Of a DNA stretch of 64,000 nt, positions 7,959-18,700 are shown piece after piece (positions within the stretch are counted from its first letter, which is position 1; each line of letters begins with the position of its first letter). The stretch is from NCBI GenBank assembly GCA_051649605.1, contig JBOFHK010000022.1:52042-116041 (forward strand), given 5' to 3'. Source of the stretch: Brevinema_A sp051649605 (lineage in GTDB: Bacteria > Spirochaetota > Brevinematia > Brevinematales > Brevinemataceae). Under the pieces are notes generated by a model. The model had not been told where the DNA came from. It searched no databases and saw only the letters and a list, made by a program, of their open reading frames with translations. Both the position numbers and the translations under genes were made by a program.

Positions 7959-8115
7959 GTTGTTCTCCTTTGATATTGATTATTGTACTATAAATATAAG
8001 AATAGTCAATAGAATATCCTTTATCTTTTAGAATATTTAAATAATAGTGTTTATTTTGGTAAAATACTTACCCAGTAGCGTATTGAGAATTAATTATAGT
8101 TATGTACTTCAAAGA

Positions 8116-8170
8116 AACCCTCTAGGCTATGAAATATTCTTACGAGAAATACTTCATAATCTAGAGGGGT
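8116..8170 (-). terminator. Long hairpin downstream of nhaC
   Basis: ACCCTCTAG pairs with CTAGAGGGGT, and inside it TATGAAATATT pairs with AATACTTCATA with one mismatch, giving an extended stem about 95 bases after the nhaC stop on the minus strand. It is followed on that strand by TTTCTTT. An intrinsic terminator for nhaC is the simplest reading. Confidence 0.6.
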
Positions 8171-8198
8171 AAAAACTGTATATTTAGAGATCATCCCA

Positions 8199-8215
8199 CT
8201 CTATCATAGATAGAG
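8199..8215. repeat. Short perfect inverted repeat
   Basis: CTCTATC-ATA-GATAGAG forms a perfect 7-bp stem with a 3-base loop in the 307-base spacer between the membrane protein at 7446-7958 and nhaC. A related element, TCTATC...GATAGA, occurs at 18882-18900 in the ebgA leader. Either could be a regulator-binding site or chance in AT-rich sequence. Nothing else is seen in this spacer besides the hairpin at 8116-8170. Confidence 0.35.
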
Positions 8216-8265
8216 ACTATAAAAAAATAAGAAATATTGGTGAGCGAAACCAATCATATCAAATT

Positions 8266-9681
8266 TTATACTTCTTTTAGTTTTTTGGAGTGTATTTCTT
8301 GGTCTATCGTCGTCATCGTAAAATTTAAATAAGCAGCAATCACAGAAAATACAGGCATTAATAAGTTAAAGAATGCATAAGGGATGTATACCCATGGCAT
8401 TACTCCTAAGGTTGCAATCATGTAAGCACCACAAGTATTCCACGGAATAAATACCGATGTTACGGTTGCAGAATCCTGTAATACTCGCGAGAGATTTTTA
8501 CTAGCTAAACCTTGATTTTTATAGCTTTTTTGGAACATTTTCCCTGTAACCATAATAGCAATATATTGATCTGCAATAACAACATTGGAAACCATCGCTG
8601 ACACTACCGTGGCAAGTACTAATTGCCCTGTATTATGAGCTAAAGAAATAATAGCTTCTGTAAGAATACGAGTAACTTTGGTCGCATCCAAAATACCACT
8701 TACCAAAGCAATAGAAACAATCAAGGCAATAGTATCATGCATACCAGCCATCCCACCACGTGATAATAGAGAATTTATTAATTCATTATCCGTTTCAACG
8801 ACCACACCACTATGCATCGCATTAATCACTGCCGTAAGAATAACTCCCTCTTGGGTAAATAGTGCCACTATTCCTCCAATCACAGATCCTAAAAATAAAC
8901 CTGGAATTGCAGGTACTTTAAACATAACAATAGTAATAACAACAACTGGTACTAACAATAAAGTAGGAGAAATATAATAAGTTTTTTGTAATGTTTCTAA
9001 CATAGTATTGAGTGTAGCGGTTTGCACATTATCTGACCCTAAATTCATTCCTAGAATAAGAAAACCAATTAAGGCACAAAGAAATGCTGGAATCGATGTC
9101 CAAAGCATATGTTTTACATGGTCAATAATATTAGCATCTGCGATAGCAACTGCTAAGTTAGAAGTATCAGAAAGAGGAGAAAGTTTATCTCCAAAATATG
9201 CTCCAGATAGTACTGCTCCTGCCGTCATTGGCATAGGAACCCCTAAGCCTTCTCCAACCCCCATTAAGGCAACCCCAACCGTTCCTGCTGTTGTCCATGA
9301 AGACCCTGTAGGTAGAGAAATTAAAGCACATAATAAAGCTGCTGAAAATAAGAAAAATTTAGGATTAATTATTAATAATCCATAATAAATCATTGTTGGT
9401 ACAACTCCAGATAAAATCCAAGTGGCAATAACCATACCAATAATATAGAGTAAAATTATAGCAATAGCAATAGTACGAATAGAATCAAAAATAGAATTTT
9501 GAAGCGTCTCCCACTGATAGCCTAACACAAAAACAGCAAACGCTCCAATAAGCATTGCTGCTAAAAATAATGGAATATGAGAACTAGTCTGTAATATTCC
9601 AAGCCCAAAGACCAAACACCCTATTAATATTGTAAAAATAACGACTACATGCCATATTTTTGTATCACGAGGCTGAGTCAT
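8266..9681 (-). CDS. nhaC: NhaC-family Na+/H+ antiporter
   Basis: A 471-aa polytopic protein with 11-12 membrane segments. It has the NhaC-family signature region: LISLPTGSSWTTAGTVGVAL, then GAVLSGAYFGDKLSPLSDTS and LAVAIADANIIDHVKHMLWT. These carry the conserved polar and acidic residues of NhaC and related antiporters. The family exchanges Na+ for H+, though some members exchange organic acids (for example malate for lactate), so the substrate is uncertain. I chose ATG 9681, which has GGGAGG six bases upstream; the frame extends to a TTG at 9708 but with no ribosome site. It ends before a long hairpin. Confidence 0.88.
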   Translation of the reverse strand: MTQPRDTKIWHVVVIFTILIGCLVFGLGILQTSSHIPLFLAAMLIGAFAVFVLGYQWETLQNSIFDSIRTIAIAIILLYIIGMVIATWILSGVVPTMIYYGLLIINPKFFLFSAALLCALISLPTGSSWTTAGTVGVALMGVGEGLGVPMPMTAGAVLSGAYFGDKLSPLSDTSNLAVAIADANIIDHVKHMLWTSIPAFLCALIGFLILGMNLGSDNVQTATLNTMLETLQKTYYISPTLLLVPVVVITIVMFKVPAIPGLFLGSVIGGIVALFTQEGVILTAVINAMHSGVVVETDNELINSLLSRGGMAGMHDTIALIVSIALVSGILDATKVTRILTEAIISLAHNTGQLVLATVVSAMVSNVVIADQYIAIMVTGKMFQKSYKNQGLASKNLSRVLQDSATVTSVFIPWNTCGAYMIATLGVMPWVYIPYAFFNLLMPVFSVIAAYLNFTMTTIDQEIHSKKLKEV

Positions 9682-9742
9682 GAATTCCTCCCAAAAATAG
9701 CTACCCAATAACTATTTATATTATTTTTTAAATTATAAACTA

Positions 9743-10636
9743 TTATCCTGCTATTTGACGAGATCGATACTCTAAATACTCACTAAATAGCACTGCAATA
9801 AAAATAGCTCCTATTCCTAAGACTTTAGTCTGATTTAGAATTTCTGCTCTAAAAACAACAGCTAATATCGTAGCAAAAATGGGCTCTAATGCTAGAATGA
9901 GACCTATTTTAACAATATTTTTAATATATTTTTGTCCTATAGTCTGTAGTAAATAACAAGTAACAGAACCCATTGCTCCCAAATAAATTAGAGCAAGAAT
10001 CTCATTCAAAGTCCAGCTTGATGGCAGGGGTTCTTGAGTAAATACTGAAAAAATGAACCCTAATAAAGCACAAATAGTTAACTGAGCAATATTAAATTCT
10101 ATCGGTAATGCTTCTTTTAGTAGGTATGAAGTTGAAATTACATGTAGGGAAAAAAGAATAGCTCCCAACAAACAAAAAACTATCCCAATATTCATAGAAA
10201 ATGTATATTCTGATGTTAAATTAAAGAAATATACCCCTATAATAGCCAAGGCTATCGATACGATATACCAAGATTGCAACTTAGCTCTGAAAATAAGAAA
10301 ATTAAGAATAGGAGTAAAAACTACCGTTAATCCTGTAATAAAAGCAGCAATAGATATATCTACGGTAGTAAGACCATAATTTTGACTTGTAAAAGCTAAA
10401 AAAAGAAAGATTCCTGTAAGTCCCCCAGACAACCAAGTAGATTTAGGAATTTTAAAAGGATTACATTTAAAAAATAGTAATATCACAAATGAAAATCGAA
10501 TTCCTATTAAATAAAATACAGGAACATTACCAGTCAATAGAAATTTCTGAAAAAAATAGGTTCCTCCCCATAATATTATAGCCCCATACATACATAGCGT
10601 TCCTATAATTTCTAGTCTCATTTGATTTTTTTTCAT
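9743..10636 (-). CDS. EamA/DMT-family transporter
   Basis: A 297-aa protein with ten hydrophobic segments arranged as two EamA repeats, beginning AIILWGGTYFFQKFLL and including LTVVFTPILNFLIFRAKL and a second copy ending ALEPIFATILAVVFRAE. DMT transporters usually export amino acids or metabolites; the substrate is not evident. The start is taken at ATG 10636, nine bases after a GAGG site. In-frame ATG 10651 and GTG 10669 upstream are possible but lack a site. A 61-base gap separates it from nhaC on the same strand. Confidence 0.82.
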   Translation of the reverse strand: MKKNQMRLEIIGTLCMYGAIILWGGTYFFQKFLLTGNVPVFYLIGIRFSFVILLFFKCNPFKIPKSTWLSGGLTGIFLFLAFTSQNYGLTTVDISIAAFITGLTVVFTPILNFLIFRAKLQSWYIVSIALAIIGVYFFNLTSEYTFSMNIGIVFCLLGAILFSLHVISTSYLLKEALPIEFNIAQLTICALLGFIFSVFTQEPLPSSWTLNEILALIYLGAMGSVTCYLLQTIGQKYIKNIVKIGLILALEPIFATILAVVFRAEILNQTKVLGIGAIFIAVLFSEYLEYRSRQIAG

Positions 10637-10916
10637 CAATGCAATCCTCATGCAATATATTATAATCACTCAAATCTATTTAGAGATTTAAGGAAGGCTC
10701 TTTTAAGTATTAAGATAGTTATTAGTCAACTACTTATAGCTTGAATAAACAAATTATAGAAAATATATCATATAAAAAATTCTATATTATATTACCATAT
10801 ATTCCTAAAATTTACAAGATAATTTTATATTATAAAATACTTTTTTCTCATTTTTCTATAAAATAAAGAAAAATACTACAGAAAAATCTATAATTGCCTA
10901 TTTAAAAATAGTTCCT

Positions 10917-10945
10917 TTGACAGAATTTACTAAATAAGTTATAAT
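10917..10945 (+). promoter_or_regulatory. Consensus sigma-70 promoter for the PTS operon
   Basis: TTGACA (10917-10922) and TATAAT (10940-10945) separated by 17 bases, a perfect match to the sigma-70 consensus, 55 bases before the EIICB start. The rest of the 10670-10999 spacer is AT-rich with no other recognisable element. Confidence 0.85.
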
Positions 10946-10999
10946 TAATATTATTAAATAATACTAGATAGCTATATTATTTAGTATTAGGAGAAATAG

Positions 11000-12496
11000 A
11001 TGAGTATAAAAGATCTTGGTATGGCAAAAATACAAAGCCTCGGAAAATCCATTCTTTTACCTATTGGATTATTGTCTACATTAGGGATTTTAATCGCAAT
11101 AAATAGTATTCTTAAAATTCCTACTCTAGGGGGAATTGTTTGGGCAATTTTTGGTAATATCCCTGTTATTTTTGCGATTAGTGTTGCTTTTGGGTTATCC
11201 AAAAATGAAGGAGTAGCTGGTCTATCAGGATTTCTTATCTATTTTATTTCGGCAAAAGTTAGTGGGGACATTACAGGTGCTACAGAAATACTTGCCCACG
11301 GTGGAGAGTTAGCTCGCCGTTTTACTACGGTATTGGGGCAAACAACACTGAGTACTGGAGTTTTTGGAGGAATTTTCAGTGGGATAATCGGTAGTATTGC
11401 TTATCATTATGGACATAAAACAAAATTCATTTCCATCCTTGCTTTTTACGAAGGTAATCGATTTGTCCCTATTCTTGCTTGTTTTTTTGGAGTATTATGG
11501 GGCTATATCATTGCCATCATATGGCCCTTAATTCAAACAGGGATTTCATCACTAACAGTGATTTCTGAACTCTCTGCCCCTATTTCTGTTTTTTTATTTG
11601 GCGTTGGAGAGCGTCTATTACTTCCTTTAGGGCTTCATCATATTGTTTTACCAGTATTTTTTTATGAAATTGGAGAATATACAGCAAAATCAGGAGATCT
11701 CATCCGAGGCGATTATAATATTTACATTGCAATGCTCCAAGACCAAGTTTTCAATTTCACTTCACCTAATGTTGGTGAGTATGCCGATGCTGGTAAATAT
11801 CACGCTGGATTTTTTGCTCCAAAAATGTTTGGATTAGCAGGTGCAACATTAGCATTTTATCAAGCAGCAAAACCTGAAAATAAGAAATATGCTTTAGGAA
11901 TCTATGGCTCAGCAGCTTTTACTGCTTTTTTAACAGGAATCACCGAACCTTTAGAATTTACATTCTTATTTACAGCTCCTTTATTATATGGGATTCATGC
12001 TCTTTTTTTAGGACTTAGCTTTGTAATTGCTTATTTTTTAGGGATACATCTTGTTGGTGATGGTGTTGTAAGTTTTATCAGCTTTGGAATTATTCCAGGA
12101 TTATCTGGTTTTGAAACAGGTTGGTATAAAATTCCTTTTGTTGGAGCAGGATTTTTTATTCTTTACTATATCACTTTCAAAACCTTACTCTCCCGTTTTT
12201 CTTGGGTCGTACCAGGACGAGAAGATACGATTGCCAATATTTCAGATGATTCGTTTCATCAACAAGCTCAAAAGATTATTCAAGCAATTGGTGGTATTCA
12301 AAATATTAAAGTTGCCGATGCCTGTATTACTAGATTACGCCTAGAAGTTACGGATATGAATAAAGTAAATCAAGAAGAGTTAAAAAAATTGGGGGCTAAA
12401 GGAGTAATACCTCTAGGAGAAACCTATCTCCAAGCTATTTTTGGAGTTAATTCCCAATTTATTGCAGAAGAAATTAGAAATATTATGAGTCAATAG
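11000..12496 (+). CDS. PTS sugar transporter EIICB, glucose/maltose family
   Basis: A 498-aa protein with an N-terminal EIIC membrane domain (about 1-400) and a C-terminal EIIB domain (about 415-498). EIIC shows LLPLGLHHIVLPVFF and the family's GITEPLEFTFLF motif. EIIB has ADACITRLRLEV with the phosphorylated cysteine at residue 442. There is no EIIA domain, so it must use a EIIA made elsewhere. Glucose, maltose or N-acetylglucosamine are all possible; the domain order IIC-IIB matches the glucose/glucoside superfamily. The start ATG has TTAGGAG at good spacing. The gene at 12564 lies downstream on the same strand with no clear terminator between. Confidence 0.88.
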   Translation: MSIKDLGMAKIQSLGKSILLPIGLLSTLGILIAINSILKIPTLGGIVWAIFGNIPVIFAISVAFGLSKNEGVAGLSGFLIYFISAKVSGDITGATEILAHGGELARRFTTVLGQTTLSTGVFGGIFSGIIGSIAYHYGHKTKFISILAFYEGNRFVPILACFFGVLWGYIIAIIWPLIQTGISSLTVISELSAPISVFLFGVGERLLLPLGLHHIVLPVFFYEIGEYTAKSGDLIRGDYNIYIAMLQDQVFNFTSPNVGEYADAGKYHAGFFAPKMFGLAGATLAFYQAAKPENKKYALGIYGSAAFTAFLTGITEPLEFTFLFTAPLLYGIHALFLGLSFVIAYFLGIHLVGDGVVSFISFGIIPGLSGFETGWYKIPFVGAGFFILYYITFKTLLSRFSWVVPGREDTIANISDDSFHQQAQKIIQAIGGIQNIKVADACITRLRLEVTDMNKVNQEELKKLGAKGVIPLGETYLQAIFGVNSQFIAEEIRNIMSQ

Positions 12497-12563
12497 GCAT
12501 CTCTTTCTGATAAAAATAATAAACACTTAATATTATAATAACAAAAATAAAAAGGAACTAGCG

Positions 12564-13175
12564 ATGAAAAAATTTATAGCAGACCCTTGGGCAAAAATGG
12601 AAACACGAAATGGATTGAGAGGAGATGAAGTTATTTCAGCACTTCAAAAATCAATCCGTAGAGGAATGGAAAAAGAAGCCTGTCAATTCGCCTATGAAAT
12701 GTATATTACTTCTCCTCAAATGGAAGAAAAACTATGGAGAAGATTATTAACTATCTCTGTAGAAGATATCGGTATGGGCGATCCACGGGCTTCTATTCTG
12801 GTACAATCCCTTAATGAGATACGAAAAAATTTTACTTATAGTGATGGTGATAGACCATTGTATTTTATTCATGCTATTCGTTATTTATGTGCTTCCGAAA
12901 AAGATAGATCTAGTGATCTCTTAAAAAATATTATTATTAAAAATGCTGCTATGGGGTTTGTTCCCGAAATTCCAGATGTAGCCTTAGATAAGCATACAGT
13001 GAGAGGAGCTGAAATGGGAAGAGATTCCTTCCATTTCCTTGAAGAAGCTAGTAAAGTAATCCCTCAAAAAGAAGTAAAGAATAATTATCATAAAGAATAT
13101 ACTGACATCTTAAAAAAATTTAACCCTTCTCATACCGTAGATTCAGTATTTAAGTTTAATTCTTGGCAAGAGTAG
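12564..13175 (+). CDS. RarA/MgsA C-terminal-domain-like protein
   Basis: A 203-aa protein without an ATPase domain. The run VISALQKSIRRGMEKEACQF and then LWRRLLTISVEDIGMGDPRA strongly resembles the C-terminal helical half of RarA/MgsA (SAxxKSIRGSDPDAALYWL...RRLxIxASEDIGLADPRA), where it follows the AAA+ module. Here it stands alone, starting with a short unique N-terminus. The role of such stand-alone proteins is unknown to me. AAAGGAACT precedes the ATG. Its place 67 bases after the PTS gene suggests one transcript but does not explain the function. Confidence 0.6.
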   Translation: MKKFIADPWAKMETRNGLRGDEVISALQKSIRRGMEKEACQFAYEMYITSPQMEEKLWRRLLTISVEDIGMGDPRASILVQSLNEIRKNFTYSDGDRPLYFIHAIRYLCASEKDRSSDLLKNIIIKNAAMGFVPEIPDVALDKHTVRGAEMGRDSFHFLEEASKVIPQKEVKNNYHKEYTDILKKFNPSHTVDSVFKFNSWQE

Positions 13176-13236
13176 AATTTTTACTAATATCAATTGTTTT
13201 TAGCGATTATACAGAGAGTTTTTATCTTATAGAATA

Positions 13237-13434
13237 TCAGAATTGATTTTTGATATATTGTTTTAGTTTACTAATATCTTCTGTTTCAAAGAGTAATTTA
13301 ACTTCGTTGATCCATGAGCTTAACGACAATCGTTTTAGTCGACAATATGACTTAGGTATCGAACCACTGATGAGTACCTCTGCTACAATTTCACTATAAA
13401 AACAATTCCACAAATACTTACGCTGAGTATCCAT
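13237..13434 (-). CDS. Small hypothetical protein
   Basis: A 65-aa frame with a reasonable ribosome site (AGAAGG six bases before ATG). It is basic, rich in serine and lysine, and ends KLKQYIKNQF. No recognised domain. Composition resembles real proteins more than chance frames, but there is no further support. It lies alone between a plus-strand gene end and a minus-strand spacer. Confidence 0.4.
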   Translation of the reverse strand: MDTQRKYLWNCFYSEIVAEVLISGSIPKSYCRLKRLSLSSWINEVKLLFETEDISKLKQYIKNQF

Positions 13435-13767
13435 AACAGACCTTCTTTATTAATTATTTTCCCTAATATAAAACTAATTAATAATGATACCAATCGTCAA
13501 ATACAAATTCTGTATTTTTTATTTATAATAATCGTTCTGTAAAATTTTCAAATATTCTTTATACTATCGCCAACAATTAAAAAACTAGTCCTATTATTTC
13601 ACAAGTTAAATCAATATTTAGTGTAGAAAAGTTAAAACCATAAGTAATAAATACAATATTAATTTTAGAAAGATACCGTATTAATACAGTATCTTTCTAA
13701 AACATCTAAATATATAAGATCTTTCTGAAAAAACAAATATTTGAACTACTATACCCTAATTCTCAGC
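13435..13767. other. Gene-free spacer with one inverted repeat
   Basis: About 330 AT-rich bases upstream of the small frame at 13237-13434 and downstream of the APC permease. Apart from the inverted repeat at 13667-13698 I see no gene, RNA or clear promoter. Confidence 0.55.
13667..13698 (-). terminator. Hairpin downstream of the ebg-APC operon
   Basis: AGAAAGATAC pairs with GTATCTTTCT, and the centre GTATTAATAC is itself palindromic, giving a 15-bp stem with one mismatch about 70 bases after the permease stop on the minus strand. Neither side has a clear T-run, so it may stabilise the 3' end rather than terminate. Confidence 0.45.
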
Positions 13768-15225
13768 TTAATGTTTGCTTAATTTTTCTTTAGCCTCGTA
13801 GTTACGCCATAGCCACCAAGCATAACCTAGAAAAAGTACCACTCCACCTACTTGATAAAAAATAGCGAATAAAGGATTGGTTTCTCCAGCAGGTATTGGC
13901 TGACCACTAAGAGCTAGGCGAAAAAGTGCTGGATCAGGAATAAGTGATGTTACTAATGCTAATCCAAAAAATAGTAACAGTATCACACCAAAGAAAATAC
14001 CAACCTTAGGATTTTTAGAAAGTCTAAAACTTCTTGGGGTATCGTCATGATTCAAACGAAAATTAATATAGGCAACAAAAAAGAAAATCATCGGAAGGAG
14101 TGCTGTCGCAGCTGTCATATTAATAAGAAATTTTAAAAAAGCATCTATTTGACCAATTCCCAACCCTGGAATAAGTAAGAGAATCGTTACGATAAATGCC
14201 TGTAGATACAATGCTTTAACAGGAGTTCCATTTTTATCAATTTCATCAATTCCCCCTGGAAGAATATTTTTAGGTACTTCAGAAAAGAATACTTTTACAG
14301 GAGCAGATGCCCACAATACAACGCTACCTGCTGATGCCAAAAAGAGAATAACCCCTACGATATTAACTAATCCACTGGTGATTCCAAATGGCTGTCCTAA
14401 AGTTTCAAAAGCAATATAGATGGCATTGCTATAGTTACCCGCTAGTACTTCTTTAGGAATAATCAATCCTACTGCTATACATCCTAAAACATACACAATA
14501 CCCACAAAAAATGCTGAAAAAATCATTGTTTTAATAAATACTGGTGCTCCACCTTTTAAATCTTTAATGTATACAGCAATACTCTCTGCTCCCCCAACAG
14601 CTTGAAGAATCCAAGCAAATGTAGCAAAATAACCCCAACTAAAGTCAGGCATCATCGTTTGCAAATTGATTTCCTGTGCTGGTGCTTTTTTTAAGAATAA
14701 TACGATACCAAATGCAAAAACAATAAAGATTAATCCCATTGCAAAACGAGCAACCCCTGAAATATTAGTAACCACAGAAATTCCTTTAGCTCCTTTCGTT
14801 GTAACCCAAGTAGCTCCCCAAAATAGTATAATAGACACCAGAGAAATTGCTAAGTTATCCTCAACACCCCATACGTTTTGTCCTGTAAATGCATAGGACG
14901 CAGAAATCAACATACCAGGAAGTAAAGAGGAGAAGAAAAACAAATTCACAAAGAAATAAGTCCATGATGCTAAAAATGCCCATTTGGGCCCTAACGAACT
15001 TTCAATCCACTTGGTATAACCTGATTCATTATCAGGGTTTGCTGAGACAAATTCAGCGATCATAAAAGAAAATGGGATAAAATATGCAAGAGTTGCAAAC
15101 AAAAACGATAAAATAGACGCTAGCCCAATACTCGCACTATTATTAATAACCTGAGAAAAACTAAAAATAGCCGTGAACGTAAGCATTAATAATGCTCTAG
15201 AACTTAATACTTTTCTATCTGACAT
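13768..15225 (-). CDS. APC-superfamily amino acid permease (glutamate:GABA antiporter-like)
   Basis: A 485-aa protein with 12 to 13 membrane segments. N-terminal features such as PFSFMIAEFVSANPDNESGY, TKWIESSLGPKWAFLASW and later WILQAVGGAESIAVYIKDLK place it in the amino acid-polyamine-organocation superfamily, closest in pattern to the GadC/YjeM-type transporters. It starts at ATG 15225 with AGGTGG eight bases upstream; a GTG at 15237 overlaps the ribosome site and is not preferred. It lies 28 bases after ebgC on the same strand and so probably belongs to the ebg transcript. That is unusual, because a sugar transporter would be expected there. Confidence 0.83.
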   Translation of the reverse strand: MSDRKVLSSRALLMLTFTAIFSFSQVINNSASIGLASILSFLFATLAYFIPFSFMIAEFVSANPDNESGYTKWIESSLGPKWAFLASWTYFFVNLFFFSSLLPGMLISASYAFTGQNVWGVEDNLAISLVSIILFWGATWVTTKGAKGISVVTNISGVARFAMGLIFIVFAFGIVLFLKKAPAQEINLQTMMPDFSWGYFATFAWILQAVGGAESIAVYIKDLKGGAPVFIKTMIFSAFFVGIVYVLGCIAVGLIIPKEVLAGNYSNAIYIAFETLGQPFGITSGLVNIVGVILFLASAGSVVLWASAPVKVFFSEVPKNILPGGIDEIDKNGTPVKALYLQAFIVTILLLIPGLGIGQIDAFLKFLINMTAATALLPMIFFFVAYINFRLNHDDTPRSFRLSKNPKVGIFFGVILLLFFGLALVTSLIPDPALFRLALSGQPIPAGETNPLFAIFYQVGGVVLFLGYAWWLWRNYEAKEKLSKH

Positions 15226-15253
15226 AGATAATACCACCTAAAATATAATTATA

Positions 15254-15706
15254 TTATTTATTTAAGAAATAATTACTTTCTACAGTAACTTTAAAAATAA
15301 TTTTTTTGACGCTCTCTCCTTCTACAAAACAAAAAGCTTCGTCATTTTGAATAATAATGAGATTACCTACTTCCAAGAGTATCATGTCTCCCTTTCCTGT
15401 AAAATACTCATAGTCTGTTTTATCTGAATAGGGCTCTATCGGTGTTAATAGCTCTTTTTTTGTGATTTCTAATTTTTGAGTCCCTTGGAGATAGTAATGC
15501 ACATCCATATAACGTCGATGTCCAATAAAGTTTTCAGTAACTTCGTGCTTACCATCAGTAAGCATATAGATAATAGAATCACCAATACTATAATATCTAT
15601 ATGCTTGAATATTCGATTGATTGGCTATTGCTTCTCGGCAACGTTGCCATTTTTTCCCGATTCTAAAGATATTTTGAAATTCTTCTAAATTTTTTAATAA
15701 TTCCAT
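15254..15706 (-). CDS. ebgC: EbgC-like beta-galactosidase subunit (YhcH/YjgK/YiaL family)
   Basis: A 150-aa protein of normal family length. The motif RRYMDVHYYLQGTQKLEI (near 64-81) and the later KGDMILLEVGNLIIIQNDEA are characteristic of the DUF386 cupin family, which includes EbgC, the small subunit needed for full activity of the EbgA beta-galactosidase. It follows ebgA with only 9 bases between, and its AGGA ribosome site overlaps the ebgA stop, so translation is likely coupled. Other family members act on sialic acid or anhydro-sugars, but pairing with ebgA makes EbgC the best call. Confidence 0.85.
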   Translation of the reverse strand: MELLKNLEEFQNIFRIGKKWQRCREAIANQSNIQAYRYYSIGDSIIYMLTDGKHEVTENFIGHRRYMDVHYYLQGTQKLEITKKELLTPIEPYSDKTDYEYFTGKGDMILLEVGNLIIIQNDEAFCFVEGESVKKIIFKVTVESNYFLNK

Positions 15707-15715
15707 TGTATTTTC

Positions 15716-18700
15716 CTAAAATTTGTATCTTGATAACTCAAGAGGGCTACAACTTCCTTCATGAAAAGGAAGCATCGTAAATTCGTATTCAAAATCTTCT
15801 AAATACACACGGTATGAATCCAACACTTCAGATCCCCACGAATTTGAACCTAATCCCATGACTTTATAATCTAAGTTTAAAGTGATATGATGAGATTTTT
15901 GTAATTCATTACAGTGTTGCGATTCATGAATATTATGCTGTGTATAGTTCCACATACTAACATTAAGCCCCTCATTAGACTTAATAAATACCCCCATTCC
16001 TAAGTGATTTGTCAAGGTAAGCCACTTAACCTCCTGGTGATTCCCATTATCTTGAGGAAAAGAATAATTCGTAAAAAGATCATCCACAACAGTATTAAAT
16101 ACTCCTATAGTATTCGCAAATTTACTATCTTGGTAATTTTCTCCTGGCCCCCTTCCATAGTATTGAACGTTCTGTAAATCTTTATTGATCCCTATCTCTA
16201 AACCAATTTTAGGAATAACATCTTGAAAATCCCCATACTTTTTACCACTTAGCTTAATTGTTATAGAGCCACTAGAATCAATAACATAGCTATAATGACA
16301 ACGCATCCCAAAATCAAAGACAGGGGGGGCAACTAGAGAAGATACCGTAATGATAATTTTACCCTCTTCTGAAGTAATATCTAAAGACCGAAAATGTTCT
16401 TGCATAATCTGAAGATGATTAGGTAACCAAATATCAAGGTACTCTGGTTTATGATTATCAATCATCGGTTTAAAAAAATTAATCTTCGGTGCTTGGCTAA
16501 TAAATTCATTTTCACCAAATTTCCAAGAAAGCATCTGACCGTTAATTTTGGAAAATTTCATCCTAAAATTACAGCCTACCACAGAAATATCATGATCATC
16601 CTTGATAATAGCTAACTCCATACGTTTTGTAGAGCTAAAGATTTTTTCATCTATTGTCCGATCTTTTAGTTTGAATTGATAAACACCAAGATCAAAATTT
16701 TCTGGACTATACAATGTATGACTATCTTTTCTTACGGTGAATAATATAAATAGTTCTCTTTGATCATCTAAAGGATATTCCAATTTAAACTCAGATACAG
16801 AACCAGGCTTGAGATTTAGGATTTTGATTTTTTGCTGATGCAATAAAACTCCTTCCGCTTGAATATGGATAGAGATAGTAATATCATCTAAATTAGTATA
16901 CCAATATTTATTAGCGATTTCAAAGGTATTGGTATTTGTTATACGGTGTATTTTGACTGGACACATTACTTGCTTATACTCTAATAATCCTGGAGAAGCC
17001 TGTTGATTAGAAAACAATAAGCCATCCAAACAAAAATTATAGTTGTTGGGATAATCACCATAATCTCCACCATATTTATAAAATATATTACCCTTATTAT
17101 CCATATTCATAATACCATGATCACACCATTCCCACAAATAATGTCCTTGGATACATTGATGTTTATCAATAATATTTTGATATTCCGTCAATCCACCAGG
17201 TCCATTACCCATCGCATGAGCATATTCACAAAGGATTCTTGGTTTGTCAGAAGGATGTTCTCCAAAATAGTTCATTAGCTGAACACGGGAATACATGGTG
17301 CTAATAACATCAACAACTTCAGCGTCACGATCTTCTTCGTAGTGAACCAATCGAGTGTCGTCAAGCTCTTTTGCCCTATAGTACATCGCTCTAATATTGG
17401 TACCATAACCTGATTCATTACCCAAAGACCAAAAAATAACACTTGGGTGGTTTTTTTGAGCAACAATATGACGTGTGATCCGATCTAGGTAGACATTTTC
17501 CCATGCTGGATCATCAGTAATTTGACTGATATTACCAATATTAGAAAATCCATGAGATTCAACATCAGTTTCCGCCATCACAAATAAACCATAAATATCA
17601 CATAATTCATAAAAACGAGGATCATTCGGGTAATGTGCTGTACGAACAGAATTGAGATTGTGCTGCTTCATTAAGATAATATCCTGCGTCATCCGTTTTA
17701 AACTCACCGCTCTACCACTCAGATGATCATTATCATGACGATTTACTCCGTGCAGTTTGAGATACTGCCCATTAATATAGAATAATCCCTCTCTAATTTT
17801 AATATCTCTAAATCCTACACGTTGGGGAACAGTCTCCACAATATTACCCTTATGATCAATCAGCTCAAACACTAAATCGTATAAATAAGGTGTTTCAGCT
17901 GTCCATTGATGGGGTTTATTAACTTTTTGAGTGATATGGAGCGTTTGCATTTTATCAACGGATACGTTAGAAACCAGATCTTTACAAACAAGTTTATCTT
18001 TATCGTACAAAGAATATTGTAACGAATATTGAGTAATAATACTACCAGATAAATTCTGAATATCTACACTAATATCTAATAGAGCATCTTGATAATTTTC
18101 ATCAAAATGGGTTTTAATAAAATAATCTTGAATATGAACTAGGGGCTTACCAATAAGATAGACATCTCTAAAGATTCCAGCCATCCACCACATATCTTGG
18201 TCTTCTATATAAGTGGAATCTGCCCACTGTAACACTTTGACCGATACGAGATTTTCACCCTCTTGTACAAAAGAGCTGATATCAAACTCTGCCGTCAAAC
18301 GACTTCCTTTATTGAATCCTACATAATTTCCATTAATATAAACTTCAAAATAGGTCTCTACTCCATCAAATTTGATAATAACTTGCTGATTAATCCAGTT
18401 TTTATTTAAAGTAAATACCCGTTGATAAGCACCTGTAGGGTTATCAGTCGGTACAAAGGGAACATCAATGGGAAAAGGAAAACCCTCATCAGTATACTGA
18501 AGATTACCATATCCTTCTAGTTGCCACATACTGGGGACATTAATAGTACTAAAATCTTCTTGTAAGGAGTGGACAAATTCTTTGGGAACTAAAAAAGGAT
18601 TACGATAAAAATTAAAGCTCCATTTACCACTAAGTAGCATATAAAAACTACTTAATGCTCGTTGATAAGAGCGAGCTATTTGAATATCATTATAAGCAAA

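Noticed and set aside
12084..12344. Second frame inside the PTS gene
   Set aside because: Out-of-frame overlap with a clear EIICB; composition is that of a shadow frame.
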